This document shows positions 11,341-24,900 of a stretch of 64,000 bases of DNA, piece by piece. A program made the translations under genes and the position numbers. This stretch comes from Acanthococcus lagerstroemiae. Its lineage: Eukaryota > Arthropoda > Insecta > Hemiptera > Eriococcidae. Below the pieces are notes generated by a model. That model was given only the letters and a program-made list of their open reading frames with translations, made no database searches and was not told the origin of the DNA. Where the stretch lies: NCBI GenBank assembly GCA_031841125.1, contig CM063108.1:73690344-73754343 (forward strand), written 5' to 3'. Position 1 is the first letter of the stretch. Each line of letters starts with the position of its first letter.

Positions 11341-12966
11341 CATTACCGGAAAATCCAAGGATGAAATTGAAGAATGGTGGCGGTACAGATGCGTCGGGAG
11401 TATCCTCAAAGTCATCGGTATATGATTTCTGATGTTTTAAGGCCTAGGATTAGACAGTAGAGTTTCATTGCCAATCAAGATATTTACCATGAAGTACATT
11501 GTGGTGTTTCTTGTCAACAGCAAAACCTTCCAAGATTCCTATGGGAATGACTTTGTGCTCCGATGTCCATTCCCGTCTCGAAAGTGAGCACATGCTACCG
11601 ACCTGTTTTCATACTAGTGCTGTTTTCTTTATTAGGTCCAGTTATGAAGAAAGTGGTAACCTCTTCCCCTCGGGCCAAACAAATATTAAAAATGAAAGAA
11701 ATCAGACATTACTCCGAGCTACGTGATGATAGTAGTATGGTGCCTTAATAAATACCATTTTCAACGATATTCCAAAATTCAAGAAAATGTCGCCCACTTT
11801 ACCCACCCGAACTAATTATCTTGTTTCTCCTTCTTTTTCAGTGTTGTGCTAAGCAATCCGAAGACAAACAATAAGGAAGAAGGAAAACTGAAGAATCGTT
11901 GTCTAATCTGAACCCATGTCTCGCGGAAATCCTACGGGGAGGGTACCAACTTTCGACTATCATACAAGATACACAGGCAAGCAACCCGGAACATGGTTCT
12001 ATCCCGCGCTCCCTTACATATTTTCATGACGTCAACATCCGTAATTCCATATCCATGTACATATAATCGCTCGCAATTAAAACTGTACCTAGTTTACTAA
12101 TTAAATTTCTGTATCAGATTGCGATTTGAACACACGTGCAATAAGAGGCGTGCATTAATCACAGAATACGTTTTGATATACACCAGAAGGCCACAATAAT
12201 ATTGGAATATTTTCGCAGACACTGACTGTAAAATATTGTCTTCTACCACCTTTACGCTTTTACTGATTAGAACACAGAGGTTCGAATTAATTTTTGAAAA
12301 ATTCGAAATTGATTCGCTTCAATGTTATACGAGAAAATGTCGCCTTTTATCGTGCCATATAACCTATTGTCCGCTCGACTTGAACGTCAAGGGCAATAGA
12401 TCAACTGCGTCAAGTTTATAATGGTTCATGTCTATCTGTTCGGAGTATCTGAAAACCATGGTTTCAAAAGCGAAACGAGCGTGTCTTATCGTTCTTACAT
12501 TAACGTTAACCGCAGTTATCATTCTTTTTTCTTAAGCTTAATTTTTATTTTCAGGGGTTCGTAAGCATAAAAGTTAAATTTGTGCCGAAGATAGTCAAAT
12601 GTCACACGAGGTCTGTCAGACGCTCTAAATAGTCAGCCAGCCTGATTGAAATCTGTAGGCCGCATCTCATACGACCAAGTATACCGACCGTATTTCCTTA
12701 TTCGTCATTTTCAATATCTCGACAATTTGTGCATCAGATGTTTACCATAACCGTCCTGATTGGCTGTGGCGACCAGAGTATGAGTGTTATCATAAGTGGG
12801 ACACCGCAGTCACCGGCCCATCGGTTTCAACGTTAATTTCGCCAGAATTATAATGAATATAAAATACTAGAATATTATCGCCATCGCGATATTTGTATAA
12901 CGTGATCTGTTCCGTCGTATCAATTCAAGAAATACCTGTATACCTCAAATTCAAGAGTTACAGTGC
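11341..12966. other. Intergenic, nothing recognised
   Basis: Several short plus-strand frames (11499-11748, 12236-12421) have no recognisable product. No RNA gene or defined repeat end was seen. Confidence 0.45.
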
Positions 12967-12974
12967 ACTACTGC

Positions 12975-13362
12975 AAGGACGTACCAGAGTTTTTGCGGGG
13001 GGGGGGAGAGAGAATTGTGAAAGTCCCAACAGACTCAACTTGGAATTCTCAAGTATCAAAGCAGGAAAAGGGGGAAAAAACAAAAAATCTTTTTGACCGG
13101 TTGGATTTTTCCAACTGACTCAACTAAAAATTCCCAAGTATCACAAAGCAAAAGGAGATAAACGTTTTGCCTTGTTGGGTTTTCCCAACTTCTCAACTCA
13201 ATTCCCAAGTATCAAAGCAAAAAAAAAAAAAAAAAAAAAAACCTTTCAACTTTTTGGATTTTCCAACTCGCCTGACTGAAATAGTAAATTTCCCCAACTG
13301 GTGAGTGAAAAATTCCTACAGCGAGGGTGAGTTACCCCCTGCCCCCTACCGGTATGTCCCCG
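12975..13362. mobile_element. hAT-like MITE with internal tandem repeats (copy 1)
   Basis: The left end is AAGGACGTACC. The right end, inverted, is CGGGGACATACC. The flanks are ACTACTGC (12967-12974) and ACTATTGC (13363-13370), an 8-bp duplication with one mismatch. Inside are three to four diverged copies of a roughly 80-bp unit built from CCCAAGTATCAAAGCAAAA and TTGG.TTTTTCCAACT.ACTCAACT. A poly-A run lies at 13217-13241. A second copy lies inverted at 15949-16347. Confidence 0.7.
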
Positions 13363-13370
13363 ACTATTGC

Positions 13371-15940
13371 TGAAACGAGGAAGTTTAAAAACACCAACAA
13401 TTGTATAGGTTCCTTCGGATAACGTTCTTCAATACAATCGAGAATCTGAAGAAATTTTCAGGCTTGAAAACAGAAAAGGAGCTGACAGTGGCGGGGCATA
13501 GTCCTGGCTATACAGTTTAGCAGAATTAGGTATGTTCTTGTACGACTGTTTCTTCTCGGGGAATGTCTGCATAGCGTCCAGCAGGTTGACAAACCAACTT
13601 TACGAGCCCTTCTGAGTCAAACAACAAACGCAGAATATTGTTCAAGCTCATTCTGTAAAAGGAACAAGCAACAACAATTTACATGGTCTTTCAGCATAAA
13701 CGCTTACGCGAAAACCATAACCCCTTCTGAAGATTTTTGTGCTTCACCGATGGTAGCACTGTATTCCCCATTTAATAACGTTGCTTTAAAAAAAACAAAA
13801 AAACTAGTAGGTAAGTCAGTTTGCGCATTTAATTGCGTCACAATGTACATGATTGAAGAATGTAATTTTTCGTTAAGGCCCATAGTTCGTAAATTTAAAG
13901 CAATTTTTTCCCTTTTATGGTAAAACTTTCTCGGTGCAAAGGCATTAATGGCCAAGAAAGAGAATATCGACTACTTTCTTCGGAATTAGGTAACAGATCA
14001 CATGTACATAAGCAGGCCGATTACGACAGATCAATTAAATGAAGAAATATCGCGCGTCCTCAATAGTATCGAAGTTGAAATGTTGGAGCATTGCATTAGG
14101 AATCTTTTGACTAGCTTACTGCGTATCTATAGCTACAAAATTGCTCTCACCGTCTTCAGCGCACAGAAGGGATGCAAATTATCCATCGCGGAACTTAATT
14201 TTGACATTCAGGACTCCAGTTTGAGAATTAATGTAGTTTGGTGCTGGAGGATGTCATTCATATAAATGCTGAAAACTGAGTTCTGCGACCCCAAAAAATT
14301 GTGAATAAATATCCATATTGTAGTTCAGAGGATTTTGATCTCAACTCTCTCCCTCACACCACAATTCGCAAATTAGGATCAATAAGATACCAAAAATAAG
14401 GCAGCGAACCCGAGAACCTCCGAAATGACATCCATATTGTATATCTCAAAATTTTGTAACTTTAGCTTCACTCCTCCCTACTCTAAGTGCCTCAATTTTC
14501 AAATTTGAATCAAACTTACATAAAAATTTAATTAAGCGACCTTGAACTCAAATAATGTCTATATTTTGTTTACTGATAAATTTAACCAGCGTCTTCATTC
14601 CCCTTACCTTTAAATGCCACGATTCTCAAGATAGGACGGAATTAATATTAAAATCGAATTTGGGGGAACCTGGTTATCCACCAAACTTCCATATCAGATT
14701 TTGTGAGAATTTTGAGCCTCACTCACTCAGCAGTTTGCTAATTCAACAGAAGCAGCAGCAATGAAATAGAGAATCTCGAACTTTAGTGAAAGGGCTACTT
14801 CAGATCTTGAGTTTCGGATTTATTAAAGAAAAAACTCCCTTACACAATTAATGAATCAATACTTGCCATTAGCTTTCATCTTTTTGGCGATGGAATTAAT
14901 TTGTTTTTCCTTAGTTTTCATATTTTTCCTTTCCGTAGTTTAATACAACAAAATTCCTTTCGCACCTTTTGGTTGAGTTATCGTATTTTCGTGAAACCAC
15001 CAGACCTCGCCGTTATTTCGTGGAAATGCTGCCTTAATGCATACGTCGAGAACAGCTGTTTTTGGATTTTCTCCCTAGACGTTTGAATCTATCGAATTTT
15101 CCAAATTGGTACGTAATTTCGATTTTCATGGGATTGGAAGACTTTGAAAATGTTATGCAATAAAGAATATAAAAAGAAAGAAATTAATGAACTGGTTCAG
15201 TTTTGTACCCGCCATTTACATTTTTTTCGTGAGCGTTTATTTCAAAGACCCTGTATTTTACCCTTGCTCGTTTTCAGTTGAATCTGATTAGTCTTTAGGA
15301 ATCGAAAGTACGCATTTTTAATGCAGGGGTTGATTTTTTTTTAAATTTCGTTAGGCACTACCAAGGTGTATCTGTAGTCAGCATTTTCGGTGTGCCGTCA
15401 ACAATCGACATCAGGCGGATAGATATGCCGAAGTTCGGTGGAGAGTTCACGATTATGGACTAAAATATGTTCACTTATAACAAAATATTATATATTACGT
15501 GAAAAATTGACACCAAGTATATATTTTCTTGGCTAAAGAAATAATCCCCTCATCCTCACCAATAAACTTCACCCAGATCTGCGCACCTGACTGGCACCAG
15601 ATGAAATAATAAGGCACGATCTTTTAAAGCTAATAGGTACATATTTTATGGGATAGGTCACAATTCGTTGAAGGAAAAACAAAGACCGATAGAAAAGACA
15701 TGAAAATCACCAACTAGAAAATACATACATAATATAAAATAGTTGTAGCATAGGTAATGAAGCCTCCTGTTTCTGGTTAGTCACACTGATAGAATTTGGA
15801 ATTTTGAAACACACCAATGGAGGGCCAATCTCAGGAGCTCGTGTCAGTAGGCACGTCCGTTGTTAGTAAAGATGCGGGAGAGTTGGGAAATTTGGGAGCA
15901 TCAGCGGAAGGGCGAAGATTTTTCCTCCTTTCTTTTCTTG
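13371..15940. other. Intergenic, nothing recognised
   Basis: Short frames on both strands (for example 13704-13955 minus and 14002-14265 plus) resemble no family. No repeat boundaries were found. Confidence 0.45.
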
Positions 15941-15948
15941 GTTGGATT

Positions 15949-16347
15949 CAGGGACGTACCGATAGGAGGCAGAGGGCAACTTGACCCCCCCCCCCTTAGG
16001 AATTCTTCACTCAGCAATTGGGAAAATTTACCATTTCAGTCAGGCTAGTTGGAAAAATCCAACAAGTTTAGAAGTTTTTTGCTTTTTTTTTGTTTTTTTT
16101 CGCTTTGATACTTGGGAATTGAGTTGAGAAGTGGAGAAAACCCAAACAAGTCACTAGGTTTTTCTTCTTTTGCTTTGATAGTTGCGAATTTTGAGTTGAG
16201 TCAGTTAGAAAAATTCAACAAGTCAAAATCATAAAAAAAAAATTTTTTTTTCTTGCTTTGATACCTACTTGGGAATTCTTAGTCGAGGCAGTTGGGGACT
16301 TTCACAATTTTTATCCCCCCCTGGAGAAATTCTTCGGTACATCACTG
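15949..16347. mobile_element. hAT-like MITE with internal tandem repeats (copy 2, inverted)
   Basis: The ends are CAGGGACGTACCGA and, inverted, CAGTGATGTACCGAAG. The internal unit (CTTTGATACTTGGGAATT.GAGTTGAG plus GTTGGAAAAATCCAACAAG) is the reverse complement of the unit in 12975-13362. The flanks GTTGGATT and GGTGAATT match at six of eight positions, so the insertion is older or I am off by a base. The frame at 16258-16620 overlaps its right end and is not a credible gene. Confidence 0.65.
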
Positions 16348-17087
16348 GGTGAATTTGAACCTTTGCATCAGTTGCAAAAATTAAGACGATTTTCCCGTTT
16401 TTCACGCAAACAAAGTAGAACCGGATTTAGGAATTTTGGGTCCTGTCAACTAAACTTGTGGAGCCCTTTCCCACATTTTGGGACTGGCAATCTTCCAGGG
16501 GGGATATGTTATCAAGGTAGGTGTTTTTCATGCATATGGGTAATCGTTCGGCAATCGGAAAACAACTTGTGTTTTTATTTCTTATGTTTTAAATTTTTTT
16601 CTTCATTTTTCTTCATTTGACAGGGGCTTGGGGTCCGCATCCCGCGGGTACGCGCCTAAATACAGCCCTGAAACGAAGTGTAGCCTTCGGCGATGGTTGC
16701 GATGTTCATTTTACTGTATTTAACATTTTATTAGACAAACGAACGGCAGCCTTATCTTTCTTTTCGTTTTTTATTACTTTCTGAACAACTTTTTTTCTTT
16801 TTGGATTTATTAGTACCAATTATTTTATTCTTTCAAGTTTTACTCATTGTTTTCATGATTTGAGCCCGTTGTTATTCTACGATGATGAGAGTTCTATTGC
16901 AACTATATGAAGCTGAAATCTTAATACGTTGTGTATCGTTCGTGTTTGCACTGGCCACCTAGTTTTGAGGAGAAATAAAGTCAGTTCATTAGAATATTTC
17001 CAAGGATAGGCAACATGCAGCACATAACCGGGCACTGTCGGGAAAGAGTTGTTCGGGTTGTACAAAACCCACAATATACGTAGAGTA

Positions 17088-17187
17088 TGGTGTGGTGGAC
17101 GTATGGTGATGCGCCCATGCCAAAGTGGCCCCTGAGACACCGCACCCCGGCCTCGGAAACTACTCTTTCGAGTATCACATCAGTGGC
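17088..17187 (-). repeat. Dispersed GC-rich repeat, reverse copy
   Basis: On the minus strand this matches the family at 30957-31058 and 31292-31391: CACTGATG..ATACTCGAAAG, then GGTGCGGTGTC..AGGGGCCACTTTGGCAT, then GCGCATCACCATACGTCC. The plus-strand flank lacks the (ATT)n tail seen in those copies. Confidence 0.6.
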
Positions 17188-17431
17188 CAGAGCATAAGTA
17201 TGCTAACAAACATATTTTTCATTTTTTCGTTCTGTAGGATACTCTGATATTCGATTTCTATGTCACTTGAAACATTTTCTATATACTATACCTAGCGTCT
17301 AATTAACAAGTGAAATTTTTTGTCAGCAAAATCTTCTGAATAATCATCCCACTACACATGGGAATTCGCGAACAGAGCGGGCGCATTTCCTGAGTAACTC
17401 CGTTCGGCACTTTTTTCCGTAAAAATAATGA

Positions 17432-17721
17432 TTGGTCAGCATTTTACGTCTAATGTTCTGGAACTTTTTCCAGCTGACGTTCTCACCCTACTAGGATTTA
17501 CATCAGAGACTAAAAAATTTTATCTCCGTCCTGTCACTGCAGTCTTATCACCACAGATTTACGAGGTCTTAAGTCCTTGGTCAGTATTCTACGCCGAACT
17601 TTTTAGAACTTTTTCCAGCAGGCGTTTTCACGCTACCAGGATTGATAACAGAGGCCAAAAAATTTTATATCAGAAATCTGTCACTGCGGACTTATCACTG
17701 AAGATTTATAAGTACTAAATC
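17432..17721 (+). repeat. Tandem duplication, two 145-bp units
   Basis: Units 17432-17576 and 17577-17721 align over their whole length. Shared phrases include TTGGTCAG.ATT.TACG, GAACTTTTTCCAGC, TTCTCAC.CTA..AGGATT and AAAAAATTTTAT. They are clearly diverged from one another. A partial third copy may follow to about 17770. A frame at 17428-17718 crosses both units, but the two halves are not conserved as protein. Confidence 0.6.
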
Positions 17722-18199
17722 CACATTTTACTGCCGGCAGACTTCTAGACTTTCTTTGATCTTTTCTAGGAATTGAAAACTGCAAATTTATGGAAAAAGA
17801 TACACCGAGCGACACAAGTCATACAGGTCTCGTGAAGCAGGAACTTTCTGTGACTACTGCCAAAATTGCTGGGAGGGGAACTTTCGTGAAAATCAATTTT
17901 CCTGGGTCGCTTTTCTAATATATTCAAGTTTATCGCCAAAATTTATTCCAAATTGTCGTATTTTATGATAAAACAGATTTGAAAACCTAATAAATTATAA
18001 CAACAATTGACACATTCCAAACCATTGTATTTCATCTAGGGTGATAAAGCTCAAAGAAAATAATTCGGATGATGGAGTCGGTTCCTGGAAATGGTAATAA
18101 TGTGGCCAATGATGAACGCGATTAGTCTAAAATATGAAGATCAGGGATATAACGGGTCCATTAGCTAGCGTAGGCGAAGGCTTATTAAAAAGCTTCGAT

Positions 18200-18650
18200 A
18201 TCAGATCGCCATAATCAGCGGGGTAAGTCTACAAGAAGTCTTGATAAAACATAATGAGTCTTGAAAAGAAGTCCACACGGGTCTACATTAAACAATTCTT
18301 CAACAGCCTTACCAAGTCTCAGAACTGTGGCTTGGAAGGTTTTTCTTCAGTGGGTAGTTTTTAAAAGCCGAGTGTTAATCTCTTCTTCGTTTTTTGTTGG
18401 TGTTGCTGTTATTGTTGTTTTTTCTATTTGTGTGTGTGGGGGGGGGGGGAATAATGCCTACCGGCCCTTGCCGTTCCAACGCAAGACAGGGTCTTAAACA
18501 AAGCAGGGTAAGTCTGCAGAAGTCTAGAACATATTCAGTTCTGGAACTGTCTTGAAAGTCACAGAGCGCTTAAAGAAGCGTCTGATTTGAAGAAAAAGGA
18601 AACGCCGCGGAGCACTCAGCTGAAAAGAGACCACTTGAAAATTGAAAACC
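18200..18650 (+). repeat. GAGTCTT array with conserved tail
   Basis: GAGTCTT/AAGTCTTGA phrases run from about 18230 to 18560. They are followed by AGGAAACGCCGCGGAGCACT, CAGCTGAAAAGAG and ACCACTTGAAAA. The same order (array, then AGGAAACTGCCTGGGACACT, then TACTTGAAAA) occurs at 38320-38660. The array and tail therefore belong to one repeat family. Confidence 0.5.
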
Positions 18651-20930
18651 CAGGTTATAATTAAGATAAGATGAACAAGAGAAAGACAAAAAAAGGAAAG
18701 TAGTAAGGTGAAAAGGACGAATATCAGTTATTTTTTAGGCTGAGGGAATGTTCAGTAATTTATCCGGAATAATGCACAATGTAACCTCCAAACGTGTTGA
18801 GAAGCTTGGGTCAAGCGCGTTCCAAATCCCTCAACAAAAAAAAATTATCACGGAATCATATAAATTGGAAACTTACAATTTTTTCATTGAATGACGAGTA
18901 CTGTCCGACGACACTAAGTGTCCTCCAGCACCAGGGCACTGAAAATTACCTCGTATTTTTATTGTTCATTATTTGTCAGTCAACATTCACAGTTCCCCAC
19001 CCTGTAGATACATCGGACAACTTTCGAATAAATAAATTTTACATAAGAATAAGTCATGAATAGAGTCTGGTAATCTAATGGTACGGCCTTGTGGGTCGCA
19101 TTTCAGATAGTGGGATTCCGAGATTCAAACGAACAGACGCAGAAACGAGTAACATACTACCAGCAAAACCTTAAGAGTCATCTACGAGGCTGGACAAGTC
19201 CTGTTTACACGATGCAAATGCGATGACAGCGAAATCAATCATCGCACGTATGATAATTTAAATTTCTAGATGTATGATGTGACGTCCTTACAGTACCGAG
19301 AATTGCACTCAAGACATATAACATATAAATTAATGGATACAGTATCATACTCAATCCGCCATAATATTGATATCGCGGTTGTCAATTATTTATTCTCTAC
19401 GAATGAGATACGTATGAAATCCACTATCCACTTATTGTATTTTACTTGTACTTCGTTTAAAATTCCCCAAGAGAACTACATAGTTCATCAAGTACCTACT
19501 CGAATTTAGAATGGAACTAGAAGTGAGCCTGTTGCCGAGCCACATTTCTTGGCGGTTAGAAACTTCCTCATAGGAAATTTTAACTGGCGAGCAGAAAAGA
19601 AAAATGAGAAATTTGATAAGGTCTCAGCTTCAATTTCTAAACCCAAATTTCAAGTCATTAAGCAAAATGACGACTACTAGGAAAGGAAATCAACAACTAG
19701 CAGTGTAATATCGCGGTATGCCAGACTGCTGCTATATCTCTTCCATTGACTGATATGAATGTACAATCTAGGGTGTCAAACTTTTGAATACATTCTAACA
19801 TTCATGTTGTCTAGATGCACGCTAGGCATTGCTTATTGTGCGTGCCTAAGTAGAAAATATCACTATTTAAGTAAAACTGGACGCTGTTAGGTAAAAAGTC
19901 CTAGTGGCGTTAAATATGAATTCACAAAGTATTCTAAGCACCAACTGCTTCCTTCCTTCTTGACTATACTTTGTCATCTGATTTTCATGTAACGTCATAT
20001 ATTTTTCGCTGTAGTATCCAATCGAGAGGTTAGGACTCAAAATTCTAACTTATGAATTGGTTCACGAATAGGTCCTGCTCAGCCTCTTACATATGAGTGA
20101 CGAAAGATATGCAGACATTAATTAACCATTGAATTATATAAATCTCTACAGTAATTCTTTTTAAATAATCCTGTGTAATATAGCCGGCCCCGCAATTTTC
20201 CATTTTTGTTCGTAAGTCAATAGCTGACCTATTGAGTGAGGGAACTCATAGGGGCGGGCTTCAAGATCGAAGTAATGCTCAAAATTCGTTCACTAAAATA
20301 ATTTTTGTTCATTTTCTAAGGGTACATTTTAGCGGAACCCCCTCCCTCCTATTTGTACTTACGTATATTGAACTAGATTCTTCATATGAATACTAAAAAA
20401 TGTACCGCAAATGTGGAAGGAGAGAACAGAATAAAAAAATTGTCAATTGGCAAAAATCACTTTTTGTTAAAATAAAAAAAAAAAAAAAAAAATAATAATA
20501 ATAATAATAATAATAAAATCAAGCCCTGCGTAGACAAAATCGAAGACATGAACTTTTTTTTTCCCTTTCAACTTTCAACACCTTTGTGATGGGAAAACTA
20601 GAATCCCTCTCCATACAGCAAGAAGAAATAACTACGGCACATCTCTGAAAATGATTTATAAGTTACAAACACTTTCTCATACAAGAGCCAGAAGTTCAAA
20701 AGTATTTCAATACATGCCATTTCTAACTCAACTTCTTCCCCGCTTTAGAGATAAGCACAATGCTAGCAGAATTGTGCCCCTTTGTATTTTCGGAAAATAA
20801 ATACGTACTAGAACAGTTGTCAAGCCTCTACAAGTACATAATATAAAATTCAAAAATTGACTGGGGATTTCAACATCGAAAAATTCATTCTTCCTATTAT
20901 AACTAACAAGTTAGACAACCAATAACTGAA
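18651..20930. other. Intergenic or intronic, simple repeat only
   Basis: No gene is supported. A microsatellite (A)n(AAT)n lies at about 20470-20516. Frames at 18794-19063 and 19270-19509 have no recognisable product. If the E93-like transcription unit reaches past position 1, this is intron. Confidence 0.45.
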
Positions 20931-21094
20931 AATTAAAGCACCTTGAGGCGCTCAAAAGTCTTAAAATATGGTGAGTATAAAAATATAAGATACTGGATGT
21001 TGAAATTTATCAAAGTCAAGTTCGATATTATTTCGAACCCATTACGAAAAAATAAATGCATGTACATAGGGCAAATATGAAGGCTTGGGGAGGA

Positions 21095-21215
21095 CGGCTT
21101 AACCCCATCCTTTGAAAGCCTCCCAAAAAACGAAAGAATTTTCAGCATTATTTCGATACTTGTCAGCCCCCCCCCCCACGAACCCCTAACTTCAAGTCGG
21201 TATTTCTGCTGATGC
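21095..21215. repeat. Dispersed repeat, copy 2 (copy 1 at 7333-7460)
   Basis: It aligns with 7333-7460 in the same orientation over about 110 bp. A run of C interrupts the alignment near 21168-21178. The family is unknown. Confidence 0.5.
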
Positions 21216-21940
21216 GCATGCAAAATTTCAACCCAATTGCATATAGTACGATACTGCTCTCAGCTATCCCTTTTCCTAGCAGTTTTAAAATTTCAGACAA
21301 GGTTTCCTTTTTGGTCCTTCATGCTAGAAGCAACCTCCTCTCACTTAACGTTCTTTGATAATAAAATACTTTACAGTATCATCTCAGGTTAATCCCCCAT
21401 CAGAAAAATGTAAAATGAGGCTAAGGACTCTTTCAACAGGACTCGTGATTTATAAATCTTCGCAGTCACTCAATCCAAATTTGAGAATTAATTCACTGAT
21501 TAAACCATCTTCCTCCTCCATTCAACCCATCAACAAATGCCAGCATCTTAGACTAATAGTGAGCCAGGCAGTCAGCCAAACAGACAGACAGACAGGTAGA
21601 TAGAAGAACGAAAATAGACAGAAAACAAGGTGAGTCCGCGAAAGCAAGGCCTAGATTGTAAACTATTTTGTTAATAATTGAGAACTATTTAGGTAGGTCA
21701 ATCGAATTTTTCTCAATGGAGAGGGAACTCATGTTTTCCATGCATCCCTATGATTTGAATCAGATCCCATTTGTGGAACATTCGGTGACTTTTGTTTTCT
21801 GATTGTTGCAACAATCATCACTCATATATACAGCTTAAATTCTCTTCACAGGGCGTATGGGCTCAAGAATTAGAGCACCTTCCTCTCACATCGGTATTTC
21901 ATCTTATTTCCAGAACAAATACGAGTATAAAATTTCAGTA

Positions 21941-21950
21941 TTATTTACCT
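21941..21950 (-). other. Splice donor overlapping the apparent stop codon
   Basis: On the minus strand the exon ends AACAG followed by GTAAATAAT. GTAAAT is a good donor, and the TAA that would end the frame lies inside it. The last complete codon is AAC, with AG carried over to the next exon. This explains the absence of DNA-binding domains in the open frame. Confidence 0.7.
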
Positions 21951-24900
21951 GTTGAATAATGGGTGCCACAAATGACTACCACCATTGATGGTGGTGGCAG
22001 AAGCCATAGGAAAAGGTGGATTATGGAAAATATGACTATCCGTGTTCAGCAGTCTCGTCGGTCGCTGATTTGGGTCGATCAAGTGCTTTCGTACTTTAAT
22101 TTTCGGCACTAAAGGATGAATTTGTTTGGTTTCGGGCTTCAGCTCCTTTGAACGACCATTTTGTAAAGTGCGACTATCTCTTTCCTCCTTAACCTGAGGT
22201 TTTTCCTCCACAAACGTTTGTTGGTGTTGATGATGATGATGATGATGTGATTGCTGTTGTTGATGATGCTCTTGTTGCTGCTGCGATGGATGTTTTTGCT
22301 GCTGTGGTGATTGCGACTGTTGTTGCTGCTGCTGCATTTTTAAATGCTGCAATATGTCCGCATTCTCGGAAGAACTGCTCAGCAGTTGGCGAAGCGAGTC
22401 GTATGGGTCGAGATACTTTGTATCCTGACCACTCATACTATACTCAAAACTGTTGTCCAAATTGGGAGAAGAATAGTATTCAGTCATTAATGGATCAAAT
22501 GAATGAGGTTGCTCGGGTAGCTCAAACGGCTGCGCAGTGTATTGCATTGGTTGCAAAAATGGAATGGAAAGTTTACTTGTCTGGCCATCGCAAGGATAGC
22601 ATTTCGCAGCATTCACTTTGGTCTTGGCTGGATTGGAATTAGTTCGCGCTGGCGGTGTGTTTGGTGATTGATAACACCTGTAGTTGGTACACAGGTCTTG
22701 ATGGTTCCACATCAAATCACAGACGTCTTTGCCTAAATCGCAGTTACTAGGAATACTGTTATTATTGAACTGATCAAACGGGGAAGACGTGGACAGTTGG
22801 TGTAGGGCAGCTAATTCTTGCCATAACGCGGCCTCTTTCTGATACTCCAAACGTTTATGGTAATCAAAAGCAGAGTTCGGTGTACTTGGCAGTGCAGATG
22901 AATCGTCACGACAACAGGAAGTAGCCGAGGGAGGGAATCCAATATTCAAAACTGAAAGTAAGTCTGACGACATGGCTGGATCACAGCTTGCAATAACATC
23001 AGAACGCTGGAAACTAGGCAACCAATAGCATTGGTTCCAGTTGCCCAAAGCCATATTTTCGTAATTATTATTAAAGCACTCTTGTCGCATACGAGAACGT
23101 ATTTCTTCTGTTTGTTTTTGGTACTTGAGGATCTCTTCTTCATTGATGGGCTTCTTCAGCAGGCTCTGTAAATGCGATAGAGATACAACCAAGACATCTG
23201 GATCAGAGAGGATTGAGAAATAAGACAGATCTTGAGCACGATGAGCCAACAATCTGGGGATCTCTTTGCCAGGACAAGTGACTAAAGCCGATAAGCGAGC
23301 TTTAGGCACCAGTAATGGATCCGGTACTGAGTACTTTGGGTTGGCAAGCACGTTTTTCAACTGCTCCAGCGGATCACTATTAGTTCCTTCTTGAGAATGG
23401 AAAGCTGGACTATTCTTTGTGGTTAACAAATCCAATAGACGGGATTTTTTCACAGCCTGTCTGTCATTGATATCTTTCTCGACAGAAGGCCGTTTACGAC
23501 ACACTGGAGGAGAGATAATAGGAGATGTAGGCACTTTAACACTAACTGGTTCTACTTTCTTCTCAGTGTGAGCTAATTTCATCCGGCAGCCTGTTCCCAA
23601 GTCCAGCGGTTCATCCTGGTTATTGCAGGAGAGATCATGCCCAATTTCAATTGGCTGCAAGCTGATAGAGTGCATGTGGGCTGGAAGGGGCTCGTTTTTG
23701 AAATGTGGTGATTTCTTTGAAATTAGTTGCGAGCGACGACACAGAGATGGCAGTTTGTTTGATTTCAGTGTTTGGCACAGAGGAGTTCGAAGCAGTTGTA
23801 GAGCTCCTGAAGATTCATGATGCGAGTCACACTCATATCCAAGGTCATGTTTTTCATCTTTGATAACAACAGGTACTAAATTATCAGTAAGATGGTCAGG
23901 ATGTTGCAAATGTATTTGTTTCTGCAGACGCAAGCATTGCTTTTGGTTGACTTCGATGGGTTGATACGTATGCGAGTTCATGCAGTAGTTGGAGGTATCT
24001 TTGTCCGATTGGATTACATGGGATGTCAATAGTCTTGCTCCAACAACCACTTGTGTTTCTGATATGCATTCCTGACTGCCAACTGCAGCTGAATTTGCAT
24101 TAGCAGTTTTGCCGCAGCGAGGGTCATTCTGCATGACCTTGTGAGATGGCTGGACAATTGCAGAGTGATTTTCAGTTACAGAATTGAAAACTTGGGTCTT
24201 TGATGTCTCTGTTGCTTCTTGTTCTACACTTGCAGTTTTGGTTTCAACAACAGAGAAATTTCTAATTAACTCGGTGTTATTTAGGGTTCCAACATTGGAG
24301 GTTTTTAAAGCAGTTGTGACTTTTTCAACGTCACCCGTAGTGGCTGATTCAGAGCTACTTGATACATCTCCAGTGGGACCTTTGTTAGAAACGACACAGT
24401 CGCTTTTGTTTCTTTTATAAAGGTCAACAGACTTGATGTTAATGACTGGATTAGTAGAAACTGTATACTGAGTAGCGCCATCGGTGACATCTGCCTGTCT
24501 GATGTGGTTCTCTCGACTGTGGTCAATATTTTGCAAGCTAGATAGTCTTTCTTCTAATGACAAATCACTGGCCGCTGGTTTGGTAGTTCGAACAGAGCTT
24601 GACAAATTTTCCATTTGTTCTGCTTTGATTGTCAATTGATGGACAGGCAAAGCAACGTTCCCAGTCAGCAAATTCTCAAATTTTGACACTTCATTTTTTG
24701 TAGGAGGTAGTTCCCGCCAAATAAAATCATTGCGACGGTGCTCAGTGAGTGAAACAACCAAGTTTTGTTTGGAGTTTGCAGATGGAATTTTAACAACAAA
24801 ACTATCCGAATTACCTTCAGCATTTATAGGTGGAACTTTGGCAATGGAATCTTTGGAACTATGTTCAGTGTTTACAGATAAAACTACATCCATAGAGTTG

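Noticed and set aside
16258..16620. 120-codon plus-strand frame
   Set aside because: Starts inside the MITE at 15949-16347 and has no protein similarity that I recognise.
22247..22642. 131-codon plus-strand frame
   Set aside because: It is antisense to the Gln/His-rich end of the E93-like exon; the repetitive CAG/CAT codons keep the opposite strand open.
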